This document shows positions 13,060-26,000 of a DNA stretch of 64,000 bases, piece after piece. The position numbers were made by a program, and so were the translations under genes. The notes under the pieces are model-generated. The model worked only from the letters and a program-made list of their open reading frames with translations, had not been told where the DNA came from and did not search any database. Source of the stretch: Carnegiea gigantea. Lineage: Eukaryota > Streptophyta > Magnoliopsida > Caryophyllales > Cactaceae. The stretch is from the NCBI GenBank assembly GCA_029747015.1, contig JAKOGI010001564.1, positions 62,001 through 126,000 on the forward strand, given 5' to 3'. Positions within the stretch are counted from its first letter, which is position 1, and each line of letters opens with the position of its first letter.

Positions 13060-14040
13060 GGCAACGTTATAAGTTCTTTTTAAACAAAATTAGAACTAGG
13101 AAAATACATTGGATTTTGAATGACTTTCCTAAATAATGTAAATTGTTTCCTATTCCCTCTAATTAATTATGGCATTAAATTAGGAGAATATTTCTCCACC
13201 TTGCTATTTTCCTAATTAATTACCTACAATTGTGCATAAACAAGTTAGAGAGACTCATGTGAAGCAATTGTTCTTTTTCGGGTGAAATAATTGTGCACAA
13301 GCATTAGGCATAGACAATCAATTGCGCACAAGCAACTGTGATATAATTTTTAGCCAATCAAATTTCTCTTCTTGGTGTTCATATTTATATTGTTCATCAA
13401 GTTCAAGAATTAACTCATCAAGTGATTTGTTATCAATGGCAAGATCTCCACAATACAAAATGGGGATGGTGATCAACATCAAAATCTTGATTTAGTGACA
13501 GCAGTGGTATATCGCTGTAAAAGGAGGTTAGTATTAGTTTGAATTGTTCAAAAACCATGTTGTTATATGTTGGTATAAACTGCAAAAAATTGTCCTCGTA
13601 AAACTAACTTCTATATAAGTTGCCCAGGCACAATATTAATTTACTGTATGTCAAAAAATTGTCTAACTTATGTGCCAATATAGTGACAAATTATCTATGT
13701 AAAAATTGTCAAAAAATAATCTTAAAAAATTGCCAGTTGCCACCTTATGGGCTAAAAATTTTATTGTATGTGTCAAATTTGTCCTCTTGCATGATTTTTT
13801 TTTTTTTGGGAGCAAATTGTGAAGCTTGTTCTAACTTCTGCCATTTTAAAAGGGGCTTGTGAGAAATGGAATAACATAGAGCATTATGCAAGATTTAAGT
13901 AGAACCTGTCGAGGATTTCATCTCCGAAAACTGGCATGTCATGTGTAGCCGCATGAATGATACTGTGGTTTTTTTAAAAATTTTATAATGTTGGATATGG
14001 CCCAATAGACATCAGCTATTTTCCCTTCATGAAGATGTAT
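13060..14040. other. AT-rich noncoding stretch
   Basis: No coding region recognised. AAATTGTC recurs around 13,586-13,790, and TTGTTCA occurs near 13,390 and 13,541. It is probably the 5' noncoding flank of the element B ULP1 gene, and may include the element boundary. Confidence 0.35.
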
Positions 14041-14054
14041 ATTTTCTTAACTCG

Positions 14055-14530
14055 TTGGATATGTATATATTTTCAATGTTGGTTGTTCATTATATGAGGT
14101 GAAATTGTTCAAAAATATTACTGTAAAGTTATCTGTTCAACTGACAATAGTAGATTGTTCAATGTTAATGATAGTTTGGCTTACATCTAGTTGGTTGATG
14201 TTTCTTTCATAAGTTTTAAGTAGCTTATTTAGTTGATGTATAATTTATTATTTTGTATTATCCATGGGGAGTTTACTTAATAATTATGTGTATTTGGTAT
14301 GCATATATTTTAAATGTTATTTGTTCATTACATTAGGCCAAATTGTTCAAAAGTGTCATTATAGGGTTATCTGTTCGACTGATAGTAGTGGACTATTCAA
14401 TGTTAGTCATGAGTTTGCTTACGTCTAGTTGTTTGGTGATTTCTTTTATAAGTTTTAAGTAGGTTATTAGTAGATGTATAATTTATAACTTGAGATTATT
14501 TATTGTCAATTTACTTAATAATTATGTGTT
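14055..14530. repeat. Two-copy tandem duplication, about 238-bp period
   Basis: Units 14,055-14,292 and 14,293-14,530 align along most of their length: TTGTTCATTA, AAATTGTTCAAAA, GTTATCTGTTC, GTAGATTGTTCAATGTTA or its variant, CTAGTTG, and TTTACTTAATAATTATGTG. Each unit carries several copies or variants of the TTGTTCA word. The duplication lies just upstream of the ULP1-like exons. Confidence 0.85.
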
Positions 14531-14546
14531 ATTTATGTTATGCAAT

Positions 14547-17500
14547 TCTGGATCATCACAATCAAGTGAGCCTTTGTCAAAGAAGGTAACAACAAAGGGT
14601 AATGGAGCTATCAAGGAAGGTGTTGTTAAAGACACTTAAAGCAAAGGGATTGTCCAAGCTACTCTTGACAAGTCTGAAAAAGAGATTGCAACATTTGGTC
14701 ACCAAATGTCTATTTCGGGTATTTCCTACTTGATAGAAAGGCTAAGCTATAAACAATACCTAGCTGTGAATAAGATAGGTTTCAGTGGTTTTTGGGCTAT
14801 TAGAACTAATGTTATTTCAAAAAGTTTAGGAATGTGGCTTTTAGAAAATTATGATCGCTGTGGTAGTTTTCTTAACCTTTTAAACCGTAGGATATTGGAG
14901 TTCACAAAGAAAGATGTTCATTCAACACTTCGGTTGCCCAGAGGCCCTAAAAAGTAGTATAGTGAAAAACTTGTGATTCTTATGAGAAATACAATGCTCT
15001 ATTGGACCGTAGGAGGAGGAGATGGGGTATATCATCTGGAGCTCCTAAGATTGGAAAGATGCACGGCGGGATCCTTGATCGGGGTGATCATGGTGATGAA
15101 TTCAAGAGAGATTTCGTTGTCTATGTTGTTTCTACTTGTATCAAAGGGAATCAAAATGGGGATGCTTATTTTAAGATCCTGAAGTCTTTAGGTAATGTTG
15201 TTGACATTATCAACTTCGATTGGTATGAATATGTGATCAGTACTTTAAGTGCCACTGTTTTTGAATGGAGGAGTGATCTTGCTAGCTTGTTCAGGGGTCA
15301 CCTAATATTTTTTATGGTTAGTATATGTATTTCTCTTATTTTTGATGGTTAATACTTTAAGTATTTTTTATGCTTTTTGTAATTTATTTCTCCTCTTTTG
15401 TGTGTCTAAGTACCTTTTTTTTTGAGGGGGGAGTGTTTAGCTATGCTATTTGGACAAGGTTTGTTTTTAGGGGCGTTACTCCTGAAAGATGGTTTCCAAC
15501 TGCAATTAGTTGGACTAAAGTTGAGGTGCAAAAGAGAGTGGATAACGAAGAAAAGATGGGTCGTATGTTTAGTAGAGGTGCAATTCGTGGCATGCTTGCT
15601 TATTATAAAGCGGTTCAAGCTGCTGAGGCCAATTTACAACAACACTTTCAAGATCTGGAGTGTGAACGGATGCAGAAAGATAATGCTCAAGTCTCATTGG
15701 AGGTATCTTTTAACATGTAAAATGTATGGTTTATAGGTTTGTTCATAGTGTCATTCTGTTATGTTCATCACTTAGGTTATCGTTGCCTTTGTATCTAATT
15801 AGTCTCTATTTATTTCATCCAAATTTTGTTAAACTAAACTAACAGTTGAACTAAACTTTTTTTTGGTCAAAATTGAATAGAACTGATAATTGTTTGAATT
15901 GAATTAAACTAAACTGCATGGAAGTAAACTTATTTTTTGTTGAACTAAATTGTACTCATTTTTTGCTAAACCAACTGAACTAATTAACTTTAGCATAACT
16001 AAACTTGTTTTTTGCCGAACTGAACCAAACTGAATTGAAATGAACCTCATTCATTTTTTCTGAAATGAACTAGGGTAATTGAACCTATTGTTAAAAAGAA
16101 TAAGGTTATAAGAAAAGTGTCTGATTTGATTTTGTTCACTTTTCATTTTCGTACTTGCTTAAAAGAAGGACTATGAATGAGAAAAAGAAGACAATGGTGT
16201 TAATCATCTACTTGTGAGTGATTCTACAGTTGCACCAACTTACCTTGCTTGTGGCAACAGAAGATTGCCTTCTAGTTCTACTCATGATGGCTCATTTGAG
16301 GTATCTGTCATAGATGTTATATTAACTATATGATTAAAAGTTTTGTTCATAACAATATAAAATTTGTTCAACACTTAGGGCCCTATTCTTTTTAGTGGTA
16401 TGTTTGCTGAACTGAGCTGAATTGAAATTTGAATTCATTCAATTTATGTTTAACTTTTTATTGCTTGAATATAGGAGCACGCTAATTGGGTAATTCATAA
16501 GCATGGTCAACTTCACCATACCAAGGGGATAAATAAATTGATTACTATTCTTGTAGAAGGTTCAAGTGTGTCGATACCTGGTGTAGGTATGTGTGCTGAT
16601 CATGGCAACATTGGTGGGCTTATACAGGACAAAGATGTAGGTTGGGGCCCTTCTACATCAGAAGCATTAGTGAATGTAGAGGTAGCTGCTATTAAACAAT
16701 TTCTCAAAAAAAAAAAAAAGGATTGCAGTGCTCCTTCTTTTAGCTTGGGTGTCACCCAAGAGATCAGTCATTTTGATGCTGTTGTAGATGTGGTTGCACA
16801 CTATCATGAACCTGAAAGTTGCGGTTGAATTCAAGTTGATCATCCTTTACGTACAAAAGGGAAGATTATTGGTATGACCAATCACACTGGCAAGTCTCAT
16901 AAGGGGATTGAGCGCCCTCAAAGGGAGATAACAAAATTGCTTTATGTGTATCGATCTCCATATTTGTCCAAGCATAAAAGTGTTCTAAATCATGTGTCTT
17001 CCGAAGAGAAGATTGTTGTTGATTATGCCTTCTTAAACATTGACAAATTCCACCCTCGATCGTAAGAGATTTATTTTGCTTTTTAAAAATTTAAGACTTA
17101 AGATATTATTTAAATTTAGGTAATCTTATCATATTTTTATTATGTAGGGAGGTTTTGTTCGAGTATGATATGGAAGAGGATGATTTAGAATTTTGGTTAA
17201 ATTAAGAAGAGGTGATGTCTATGGCAGGAGCAACTCAACATCTTAAGTGCATACTTTTGGATGCTTGGTGAGTTTGGATGAACAAGGAGGAACTCAAAAG
17301 AAATCCTAACACACCAAAATGAATGTTTTTCAATCATAATGTCTTTGTCAGAGGATAGTTTATATTGTTTAATTTCTCATATTAATTATAGTTTCTCATT
17401 TTAATTTTTACGTTTGCGCTCTTTCTAGAAAGCAGTGGATGATGAAAAGACATTATCAGCTTTATATGCGTCATTAACTTTGAGAAGCAAAGATGCAATT

Positions 17501-18424
17501 AGCTTAAATTCAAAGAGATGGATTTGGTACGTTTGTTTTTTAGTTTGTTCATATAGTTGGTGAACAGTGGGTAGTCATATGCATAACTCTTGTCCTAATT
17601 CTTCAAATTGTACGATGTTGTTGAACTTAGCCATATTGTGTGGAGTGTTTTTTTATAATGTTGTTCATTTTGTGTATTACAGTTTAGTTCGATTGTTTTG
17701 ACAATATTGTTCAATTACCTAAGTTGTCTAAGAAGCATAATGGTAATGTGTTATGTGTTTTTGAAATAGGTGTTTTTTGTTATCTTGAGAAAATGACATT
17801 ATTTCCTTCTATGTTTTGACTTGGTAAGAGGAACAATGAGCATAATTGATAATCATATTCTTAAAACAACAATTGAAGAGAAGTATGAAGACTTTCATCA
17901 TATTATGGTAAGCGCTTCTTGGTCTGTCAACACATTATATGAGAGGAACAATGAGCATATTATGTCTTTTTTTTTTTAGGTTGGTAATTTTCATTAAGTA
18001 TATGTGCAAGACCTTACATCTGCGATCACCTAAGATCAAAGAGTTCGATATAGAATATTTGGAACTATCATGGCAAGATGAAGTGAATGTCCATGACTGC
18101 GGTATTTTTGTGATGTGCCATATGGAGTCATACCAAGGACAACGTAGTAGCTATTGGGATGCTGGCTTTGGGAAAAAGAATAAGGTGTGTGCTAGTGGAA
18201 GTGTTCTTTTCAATTTTTTGCAATTTACTTTGCAATCCTTATATTCTCCAAAAATGCATCTCATTTTATTTCCTTTTAATTATTCAGGAACAATATCTTG
18301 GAATGTTGCGTCCGATGTATTATACATGAATCTTGATGCACCCTATAAACAAGCTTCGGATGACTGTGTCTAAAATTGCGAAGAAATATTTTCAAGAAGA
18401 GCAACAGTCAAGGAAAGTAATTTG
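14547..18424 (+). pseudogene. ULP1-like (C48) cysteine-protease gene, broken (element B)
   Basis: The exon order matches the element A copy. 14,547-14,957 reads SGFWAIRTNVISKSLGMWLL and LRLPRGPK, with an in-frame TAA at about 14,636. 15,050-15,330 in another frame reads GDHGDEFKRDFVVYVVSTC and VVDIINFDWYEYVIST. 15,465-15,700 reads WFPTAISWTKVEVQKRV followed by a coiled-coil-like stretch. 16,538-16,828 reads EALVNVEVAAIKQFLKKKKK and ends in an in-frame TGA. 16,874-17,062 reads REITKLLYVYRSPYLSK. Near 17,850 a SIIDN segment would hold the catalytic Asp. 18,000-18,180 carries the Gln and Cys (LSWQDEVNVHDCGIFVMCH). I could not find the catalytic His of the element A copy. Frameshifts and stops make this a pseudogene. 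Confidence 0.8.
15830..16075. repeat. (T)GAACTAAACT-rich degenerate repeat
   Basis: Variants of TGAACTAAACT, TTGAATTGAA and a T-tract follow each other for about 245 bp in a noncoding gap of the ULP1 pseudogene. A related patch occurs near 16,400. It may be a MITE or a slipped low-complexity tract; no inverted ends were found. Confidence 0.55.
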
Positions 18425-20700
18425 AGCGTCACTTTCATTTTTTTGGTTTATGAATAACTATGTCATTGATTAGAAATATTACTTATTAGTATTTTGAGAG
18501 ACCCTTTTTAGCGGGATGTCCCTCTGGAATGATGTACTTCTGATTACAATCATTGTTGGCAGTTATAAAGCTTAGACTAGGTTCTAATGCTATTTTGACA
18601 AGTATTGGCTCTTTAGTTGTTCCTAATGAACCTCAATATTGTCCAAAAGTGATATAGGGAAAGTTTAAATTGATCAATTTTAAATTGCTCAATCTTTAAA
18701 TTATAATCTTTAAATTGCTCAATTTCAAAGGTTATTCAATGCAATAAATATTGGATGATAAGTAAAGTAGACAAATATATTTTTGGTCATTCTCTTAAAT
18801 TGTTCGTAACTAACTCTAGGTTTGTTCTTCTCCTCATTAATTGTTCATCTTTAACCACAACATGTACAAAAGTTAAACTTTTGCTCTGGTGGAACATTTA
18901 TTTTGATTTTTTACATTGCCGAATTGAAGTTTGTTCAAATTTCGACAATAGATTGTTCAACATATGTTTTCATCATACATTGTTCAAAATAAGGTAATCA
19001 AAATAATAGTTCTACATGGATCTAAAGATTGTTCAATATTAAACTCTACATAACAAAATCGATCAACTTTTATCTATTTATTGTTCAAAATTAAAACTTT
19101 TGTTACCTAATTTCATGCAAATCTAAAGGAAAAAACAACTTATTTACTAAGTTTTAGGCTACTATTAAATTGGAATCTCGTAAATTGTTAATAACTAATG
19201 CAAGGTTTGTTCTTATCCTCCCGAATTACTCATCTTTAACCTCAATATTGCTCAAAAGTTAAACTTTTGTTCGGGGTGAACCTTTATTTTGATTTTTTTA
19301 AATTGCCCAATTGAAAGTTTGTATAAAATTTTCCACAATAGTTTGTTCAACATATGTTTTCGTCATACATGGTTCAAAATAAGCTAACCAAAATGATAGT
19401 TCAACATTAATCTAAAGATTGTTCAATATTAAACTTCATGTAACAAAATTATTCTACTTTAATCTCATAATTGGTTAAAATTAAAAATTTGACAAACTAA
19501 GCCTTGTTGAATAATGGTATTCATAAATAACTTCTCCATAATAACAGCATATTCAAATCTTTAACATAGTTCAAATCAAGCTCCACTCAATGCTCCTAAT
19601 CTTATCATTATGTGCTGCTAATCGCTTGGTGGATTTGTTTAAACGTAATTCCTCTAGACAGCTACTTGTGCCCTCTAATCATGGGAAATGTTTGCATGCA
19701 AGGATGAACTGCCATTGGTGTGAATGTTGGTCTTGCACTTATTGGATGAACAAAATACTGTGAAGGGTATGGTGTTGGCGGCGTTGGTCCCTACAATGAA
19801 TATAATGTCCCACTAGGTTCAAATTTTTTTTTTTATTGGGTCAAAATTGCATAATTCAACTTTATTTTGCGTAGTTAAATTATTTTGACCTTAGCTATAT
19901 GATGATGATATGCGTGGCAGTAGTTGATGCCTTTATGGGCCATAGGCTTGGCTGATTACATATCAATGTGAAAAAAAAAAAAGTAGCTTTATTAGTTACA
20001 AAAGGATCATTTATAAAGACTATCACTTTCAGAGAGTACCTATGGAAATACTTGAGAAAAATATGTCATAGCATAAGGAATATGTACTGGAGCTTTCGTT
20101 GTCTGCTCACATATATGCTATAAAAGATGATGTAGGTATATCACGGAGGCATTATATGACACAATATTTGGTCCTACATATACAAACACAAAATATTGTA
20201 TAAAAATATTCCAATTATAAAAAACTCATAGTTTTGACTGTTGCCTGCGTGGGTATTTGAGTACAACTTGCTGGTAACACTTGGTTCTTCACTTATCTAC
20301 ATAGGCTATTTTTTTGGATGTTCATATATTATAACATTGATATTCAATTATGATAATAATTTTATTCATTGCTTACTTGAGATACTGTTCTCGAAGTACT
20401 CAAACCATTTGATGACTTGAGGTCTCTTTTCTTGGATTTAGATTGTTTGCATTTTTTTTTTTCAGCGATGCTTTTTTTCCTCTTGCTTCTTTCTCCTTCG
20501 ACTTAGAACCAACAGTATTTAGAATTTTCTCAGAAGAATCCACTTACTTTGATGCCACATTCTCCTCAACATGTATGGATCCTACCTCTTGTTCAACCAA
20601 CTCTTTCGAATTGTTAAAGTACTACTCACATTGAGCTCTTGCTTGTGTGTTCATTCGGCTGGTTGTGATAAGTACGTTCATTTTTCTAATCAGTTACATT
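18425..20700. other. Spacer between the two convergent genes of element B
   Basis: AT-rich noncoding DNA with a high density of TTGTTCA words (at least eight between 18,840 and 19,430), containing the tandem duplication listed separately. No product is recognised. Confidence 0.5.
18795..19490. repeat. Two-copy tandem duplication, about 385-bp offset
   Basis: Units of about 18,795-19,105 and 19,180-19,490 share AGGTTTGTTCTT, AAAAGTTAAACTTTTG, TTTATTTTGATTTTTT, GTTCAACATATGTTTTC, ATCATACAT or its variant, and AAAGATTGTTCAATATTAAAC. Each unit holds several TTGTTCA words, with slight divergence between copies. Confidence 0.85.
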
Positions 20701-20762
20701 TTCCAAATAGATGAGCATTGAATATCTTCATTTCTAGCATTTCCTACTCTGAGTTCATTGCT

Positions 20763-22311
20763 TTATGGTCTTGCACCATCTTTTCCGGATGTACTTTTTT
20801 GGAATGTTGGCATGCAGCATGCGTGCATTACACGCAAACAATGCTTACATAATATGTCAATTTTTGTGAACATTTTGCAACTACATTCAATTATTCCTTG
20901 TGCTTTATTGTATATGGCAGTGTGATGGAAGATTTGTTCACCTAGAAACCATACTTGAAACATTCTCCCTAAAATGTCACCTTGCACTTCTTCATAGTTC
21001 CAAGAGGCTCCATCAATGAATTCTTATTCAAATATGTTATAAGCTTCAATAGTGTAGACAGAGAGGTCATGTTTAAGTAGGTCCAATGAAGGAAAGGCCA
21101 CTTCTGAAGTACCGTTAGGGTTTCTATGATCTTTCCCATTCTCATTTTTCCTCCATTTTGAGACAACTACACAAAATATGTTATAGAAGTCGCAAATGTT
21201 TGTTGTCGCCCGCAATCTTCTTGATAGGGAGTTGTTAGTGGTTTCACTTTTCTGTGAAGATAATACTCCACCTGAAAATTAGTTCTTAGAAAATGCTAGG
21301 CACCATTTTTCTCTATTCTTGTATAGCTTTGTAAGCCAAGCCTTTCCTTCATAGCTATATGTTAATGTCATCTTCTATTATACACAATTATTATATGTTA
21401 AATCTAATACACTATGTAACCCTGAATATAAGTTTGTTCAAAACTAATATAAACAACATTCAATTGTGTAGATCCTGGTTTAGTTCAAAAAGTACAGTAA
21501 AATAGTTCATCATATGAATCAATATGAGTTTGTTCATGCATGTTGTATGGGTTGTTCGAGCATGAAAGACAATAACATGTTACAATTTATAATGTTGATA
21601 TTTACCTTTTCCAAAAATGTTCAAACTCAGCCTCTGTGTCACAATGCATAAGAACTTTATTGAAATCTTTAGTAAAGCCTTCAGTTGATCTAAGTGCCCC
21701 GATATTCTTTTTGGAGTTTGCAATTGTATGCCAATAACATAAAGTATGGCTCGTCTCAGAAAACACCTCTTGAATTGGTTCCGCCATTAAAAAAATCTTG
21801 ATCAGTCATGATGGTTATTGGGTGTTTATCGCTCATGGGTTTCAAGAATGTGTAGAATAACCATATAAAAGAATCATTCTTTTCATTTAGTAAGAAGCCA
21901 CACCCAAACATGACATTCTTGCTGTGATGGTTCATCCCGATGAAAGGAGCACATATCATGTCATATTTGTTTGTTCGATATGTGGTATCAAAGACAACCA
22001 AATCCCCAAAAAATTTATAATCATCTAATATTTGTGTGTGATGCCAAAAGAAACTAACTAGGCTTCCATCAGGGTCAATCTCAAAATCATAATAGAACCC
22101 GGTCTCATTCTTAAATCTTCTCTTAAATATATTTATAAAAGCATAGGCATCGCCACCCTCTAAACTTTTCTTGGTAATTTCTCCAAGCTTGTTGTATACA
22201 TCTCTTAATCCATAACCAATGTAAAGTGGTCCTCTAGCCTATTTTTCTAACAATCGAACTGCATCGGCAATTGGAACTCCCGAGTCATCGAGTTGCTTGA
22301 TATATTGAATG
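20763..22311 (-). pseudogene. FAR1-like MULE transposase, 3' two-thirds, broken (element B)
   Basis: Reading on the minus strand from the copia insertion: 22,311-22,243 gives YIKQLDDSGVPIADAVRLLEK, then an in-frame TAG. 22,242-21,780 continues in frame through LYIGYGLRDVYNKLGEI to the DDE core (GDLVVFDTTYRTNKYDMIC, then ITIMTDQDFF). One extra base in a T-tract near 21,790 shifts into 21,787-21,602 (EVFSETSHTLCYWHTIANSK). After an intron, about 21,250-21,024 reads RATTNICDFYNIFCVVVSKW and ends in TAA after YNIFE. 20,987-20,763 holds an intact SWIM finger pattern (CSCKMFTKIDILCKHC). Two stops and at least one frameshift plus the insertion make this a pseudogene, though it is less decayed than the copy in element A. 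Confidence 0.85.
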
Positions 22312-22316
22312 TCATT
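22312..22316. repeat. Target-site duplication (TCATT), left copy
   Basis: TCATT directly before the left LTR is repeated directly after the right LTR at 27,671-27,675. Confidence 0.9.
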
Positions 22317-22925
22317 TGTTAGGAAATAAAGGGGATAATAGGATGTGACAATGCAACAGAATTCAACCAAGAACACAACGCAACACTGAAAGAAACAAGA
22401 ATAAATGACACAGGGAATTTTTACGTGGAAACCCAATGTGGGAAAAACCACGGACGGCGACAGCACACCGACGAATTTCACTATGAGCAGAGTAGTACAC
22501 CACAATCACTTCAGTGATTAAGAGCAGAATTACAATACTCTCAATTGTATTCTCTCACAAACAACCTCACTCTCTCAATGTGTTTTCTATATTGGAGTGC
22601 TTAGAAGCAAGGCCCTAGACCCCCTTTATATAGGGTCTGTGAGGTAGGGTTTCTCCCTGAAAACCCTAGCTGCCAGGAGGAATCCTCCTCGAAGACAGAA
22701 ACCCTAGCCGCCATCCGAAAGAGGCGGCGAGAAGACACGTGGCACGACCGTGCCACGTGGCACGGTCACCCAGTGCCACATGGCACGGCCGTGCCATATG
22801 GCACGGTGCCCCCGTGCCAATTTTCTGTCCCTCTCGTCTTCGGCTCTTCGTCTTGGCACGCCCGTGTCTGTACAGCATGGGCTCCCCGTGCCGATACTCG
22901 AGATTTTGGGCCATAAAACCCAACA
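22317..22925 (-). repeat. Copia 3' LTR (left on the plus strand)
   Basis: 609 bp. It holds, in element orientation, a cluster of GGCACG/CGTGCC palindromes with two CACGTG G-boxes (22,736-22,741 and 22,754-22,759). A TATATAAA box follows at 22,632-22,625. Toward the U5 side, the plus-strand word TTTTTACGTGGAAA is common in plant copia LTRs. Confidence 0.95.
22625..22632 (-). promoter_or_regulatory. TATA box of the 3' LTR
   Basis: TATATAAA on the minus strand, about 105-130 bp downstream of the two G-boxes. The same box lies in the other LTR at 27,370-27,377, where it would drive element transcription. Confidence 0.7.
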
Positions 22926-22938
22926 ATCTCCACCTTGG
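22926..22938 (-). other. Polypurine tract of the copia element
   Basis: The minus strand reads CCAAGGTGGAGAT directly before the 3' LTR. The position and purine richness fit the plus-strand priming site. Confidence 0.7.
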
Positions 22939-23025
22939 ACCAAAATCTCCAGTCTTCAATTACCGTCGTCGTCGTCACACCCCAAGGGGTGATGCCCCCT
23001 AAGGGGCTATGCCCCGCAGGGCTTC

Positions 23026-26000
23026 TCAATGACTGTGAACTCCCACTAAGTCCAAGCAATGCTCGAACTTAGCTGTAGGTAGTGGCTTTGTAAGCATGTC
23101 AGCAGGATTCTCTAAGGTGTGAACTTTCTTCATCATTATTTCTCCTGCAGCAACTATGTCTCGTACATAATGATATTTGACGCTGATATGCTTGGTCTTC
23201 GAGTGATAGGCATCATTCTTTGTCAGATGTATGGCACTCTGACTGTCAGAATATACCACAGTAGCAGATTGTGGTATTCCAAGCTCCATTACCAGTCCCC
23301 TTAGCCAGGTAGCTTCCTTCACCCCTTCAGTGGCAGCAATATACTCAGCTTCTGTTGTGGACAGAGCTGCAATAGATTGTAAAGACGCTTTCCAAGAGAT
23401 AGCGCCCCCACACATGGTAAAGATGTACCCAGATATGGACCTCCTCCTATCCAAATCACCAGCATAATCAGAATCAACATACCCTACTACATCAGATGTA
23501 GCAGCCTTGTTTCTATCAAATACCAGCCCTTTCCCCACAGTTCCCTTTACATACCGTAGGATCCATTTTACACCCTCCCAGTGGTCCTTTCCAGGATTAT
23601 GCATATATCTACTTACCACACTCACAGCATGTGATAAGTCTGGTCTGGTACAGACCATGGCATACATCAAACTCCCTACAGCACTAGAGTATGGTACATT
23701 GGACATTCTACCGATGTCCTCTTCTGTTTGCGGACAGCATTCTGCAGACAGTTTAAAATGTGCAGCAAGAGGGGTAGACACTGCCTTGCAGTCCCTCATT
23801 TTGAACTTGCTTAATACCTTCTCAAGATATTTTTCTTGAGACAAGTATAATTTTCCCTCCTTTCGATCCCTGTGAATCTCCATGCCCAGTATCCTTTTAG
23901 CTGCACCTAAGTCTTTCATTTCGAATTCCTTACTGAGCTGAGATTTTAGCATGCTAATCAGGGTTTTATCTTTAGATGCAATTAGCATGTCATCAACATA
24001 CAGTAGTAGATATATAAAGGACCCATCACCATATTGTCTAAAGTATACACAATTATCATATCTACTACGTATGTAACCATTATCAATCATAAACGTGTCA
24101 AAACGTTTATACCACTGCCTAGGAGCCTGCTTGAGTCCATACAAGGACTTTTCCAACTTACATACCATGTGTTCCTTATCAGGAACAACAAACCCTTCAG
24201 GTTGCTTCATATATATCTCCTCTTCCAGCTCACCATGCAGGAAGGCTGTTTTTACATCAAGCTGCTCCAACTCCAAGTTAAACAATGTCACAATAGATAA
24301 CAATAATCGAATAGAGGTGTGTCTGACTACAGGAGAGAAAACCTCATTGTAGTCTATACCTTCCCGTTGGTTGCAACCACGAACAACCAACCTTGCTTTC
24401 CACCTTGCATCCTCTACCCCAGGGATGCCCTCCTTCTTCTTGTATATCCATTTGGCAGTTAAGGCCCGTCGGCCTTTAGGCAGGTTACATAACTCCCAAG
24501 TCCCGTTTTTCTGCAGACTTTCCATTTCTTCTTGCATAGCCTGAATCCAGTTGGGTGAACTTGGGCAGGTGATGGCTTCAGTATAATTTGAAGGCTCAGT
24601 TCCTTCAGACACTTCCTCTGCAACAGAAAGTGCAAATGCTATCAGCCCTTCATCATCGTTGTACCGGGCCGGTCTCCTGATCTCCCTGCGAGGACGATCA
24701 CGTGCTATAGAGTGCTCAACCTCCTCCTGAGGTTGATTAGTGCTGATAGCCCCAGGCTCAGTGACCTGGACTTCCCTCATAGCTCCACCTTGAGCTGTAG
24801 CAGTCTCCAGCTCCACCTCCATGTTGGTGTCTTGCTGAGTTCCTGTACCAGTAGAAGGAACAGCAGCATTCTTTCCAGAAGATAATATATCAGACTCATT
24901 GAAAGTAACATCCCTACTTTGTATTACTTTCTTAGAATCAGGACACCACATACGATACCCCTTAGATTCACTAGCATACCCCAAAAACATACATTTAACT
25001 GCTCTAGGTGCTAGTTTTCCCTCATTTACATGAGCATACACAGGACACCCAAATACCCTGAGATTAGAGTAGTCAACAGGATTACCTGACCATACTTCTT
25101 CTGGAATCTGAAACTCGATGGAGGAGTGTGGTGATCGATTCACCAGGTAGCAGGCCGTAGAAATGGCCTCAGCCCAAAACGCTTTGCGATCCCAAAGCCC
25201 AGCAGTTGAAAGCAAACACCGTGCTTTCTCTAACAACGTCCTGTTAATTCGTTCTGCGACCCCATTCTGTTGTGGTTTCCCGACCAAGGTTTTATGCCTG
25301 GCTATGCCGTTTGCTGTGCAGAACTCTTCAAACTCAGATTCAACAAACTCCAGGCCATTATCAGTCCTGAGTTTCTTGATCCTTTTGCCAGTCTGGTTCT
25401 CAACCAGAGCCTTGAATTTCTTGAACATTGAGAATGTCTCGTTTTTCTGTCTCAAGAAATACACCCAAACTTTTCGTGAGAAATCATCAACAAATGTTAA
25501 CATGTAACGCTTACCTCCCATCGAAGGTACCTTAGAGGGACCCCACAAATCAGAATGTATGTAGTCCAGGACCCCCTGAGTACGGTGACTAGCCTTTGAG
25601 AAACTTACCCTTTTCTGTTTCCCAAATACGCAGTGATCACAAAAATCCAACTTACCCGTACTAGCATTACCAAGACAACCTTTCTTACCCAGAATGGTCA
25701 TCCCTTTCTCACTCATATGGCCCAGCCTCATGTGCCATAACATCGTCTCATCTGCTGTACCTACAGCAGCTGCTCCTGTAACTGTGGCTCCCTGCAGGAT
25801 GTAGAGACTGCCCTGCCTCAGTCCCTTCATCATCACCATGGCTCCTTTAGCCACCTTTAGAGCTCCATTCTCCATGACGATTCTGCAACCATTAGACTCA
25901 AGAGTTCCCAAGGAAATCAAGCAACGAGTCATATCAGGAATATGACGCACTTTAGACAATGTTCTAATAGTGCCATCATGGGTTCTGATCTGGACTGTAC

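Noticed and set aside
22666..23059. Several open frames in the copia LTRs rich in Arg, Pro and Cys
   Set aside because: They read through the GGCACG palindromes in different frames on both strands and are by-products of base composition.
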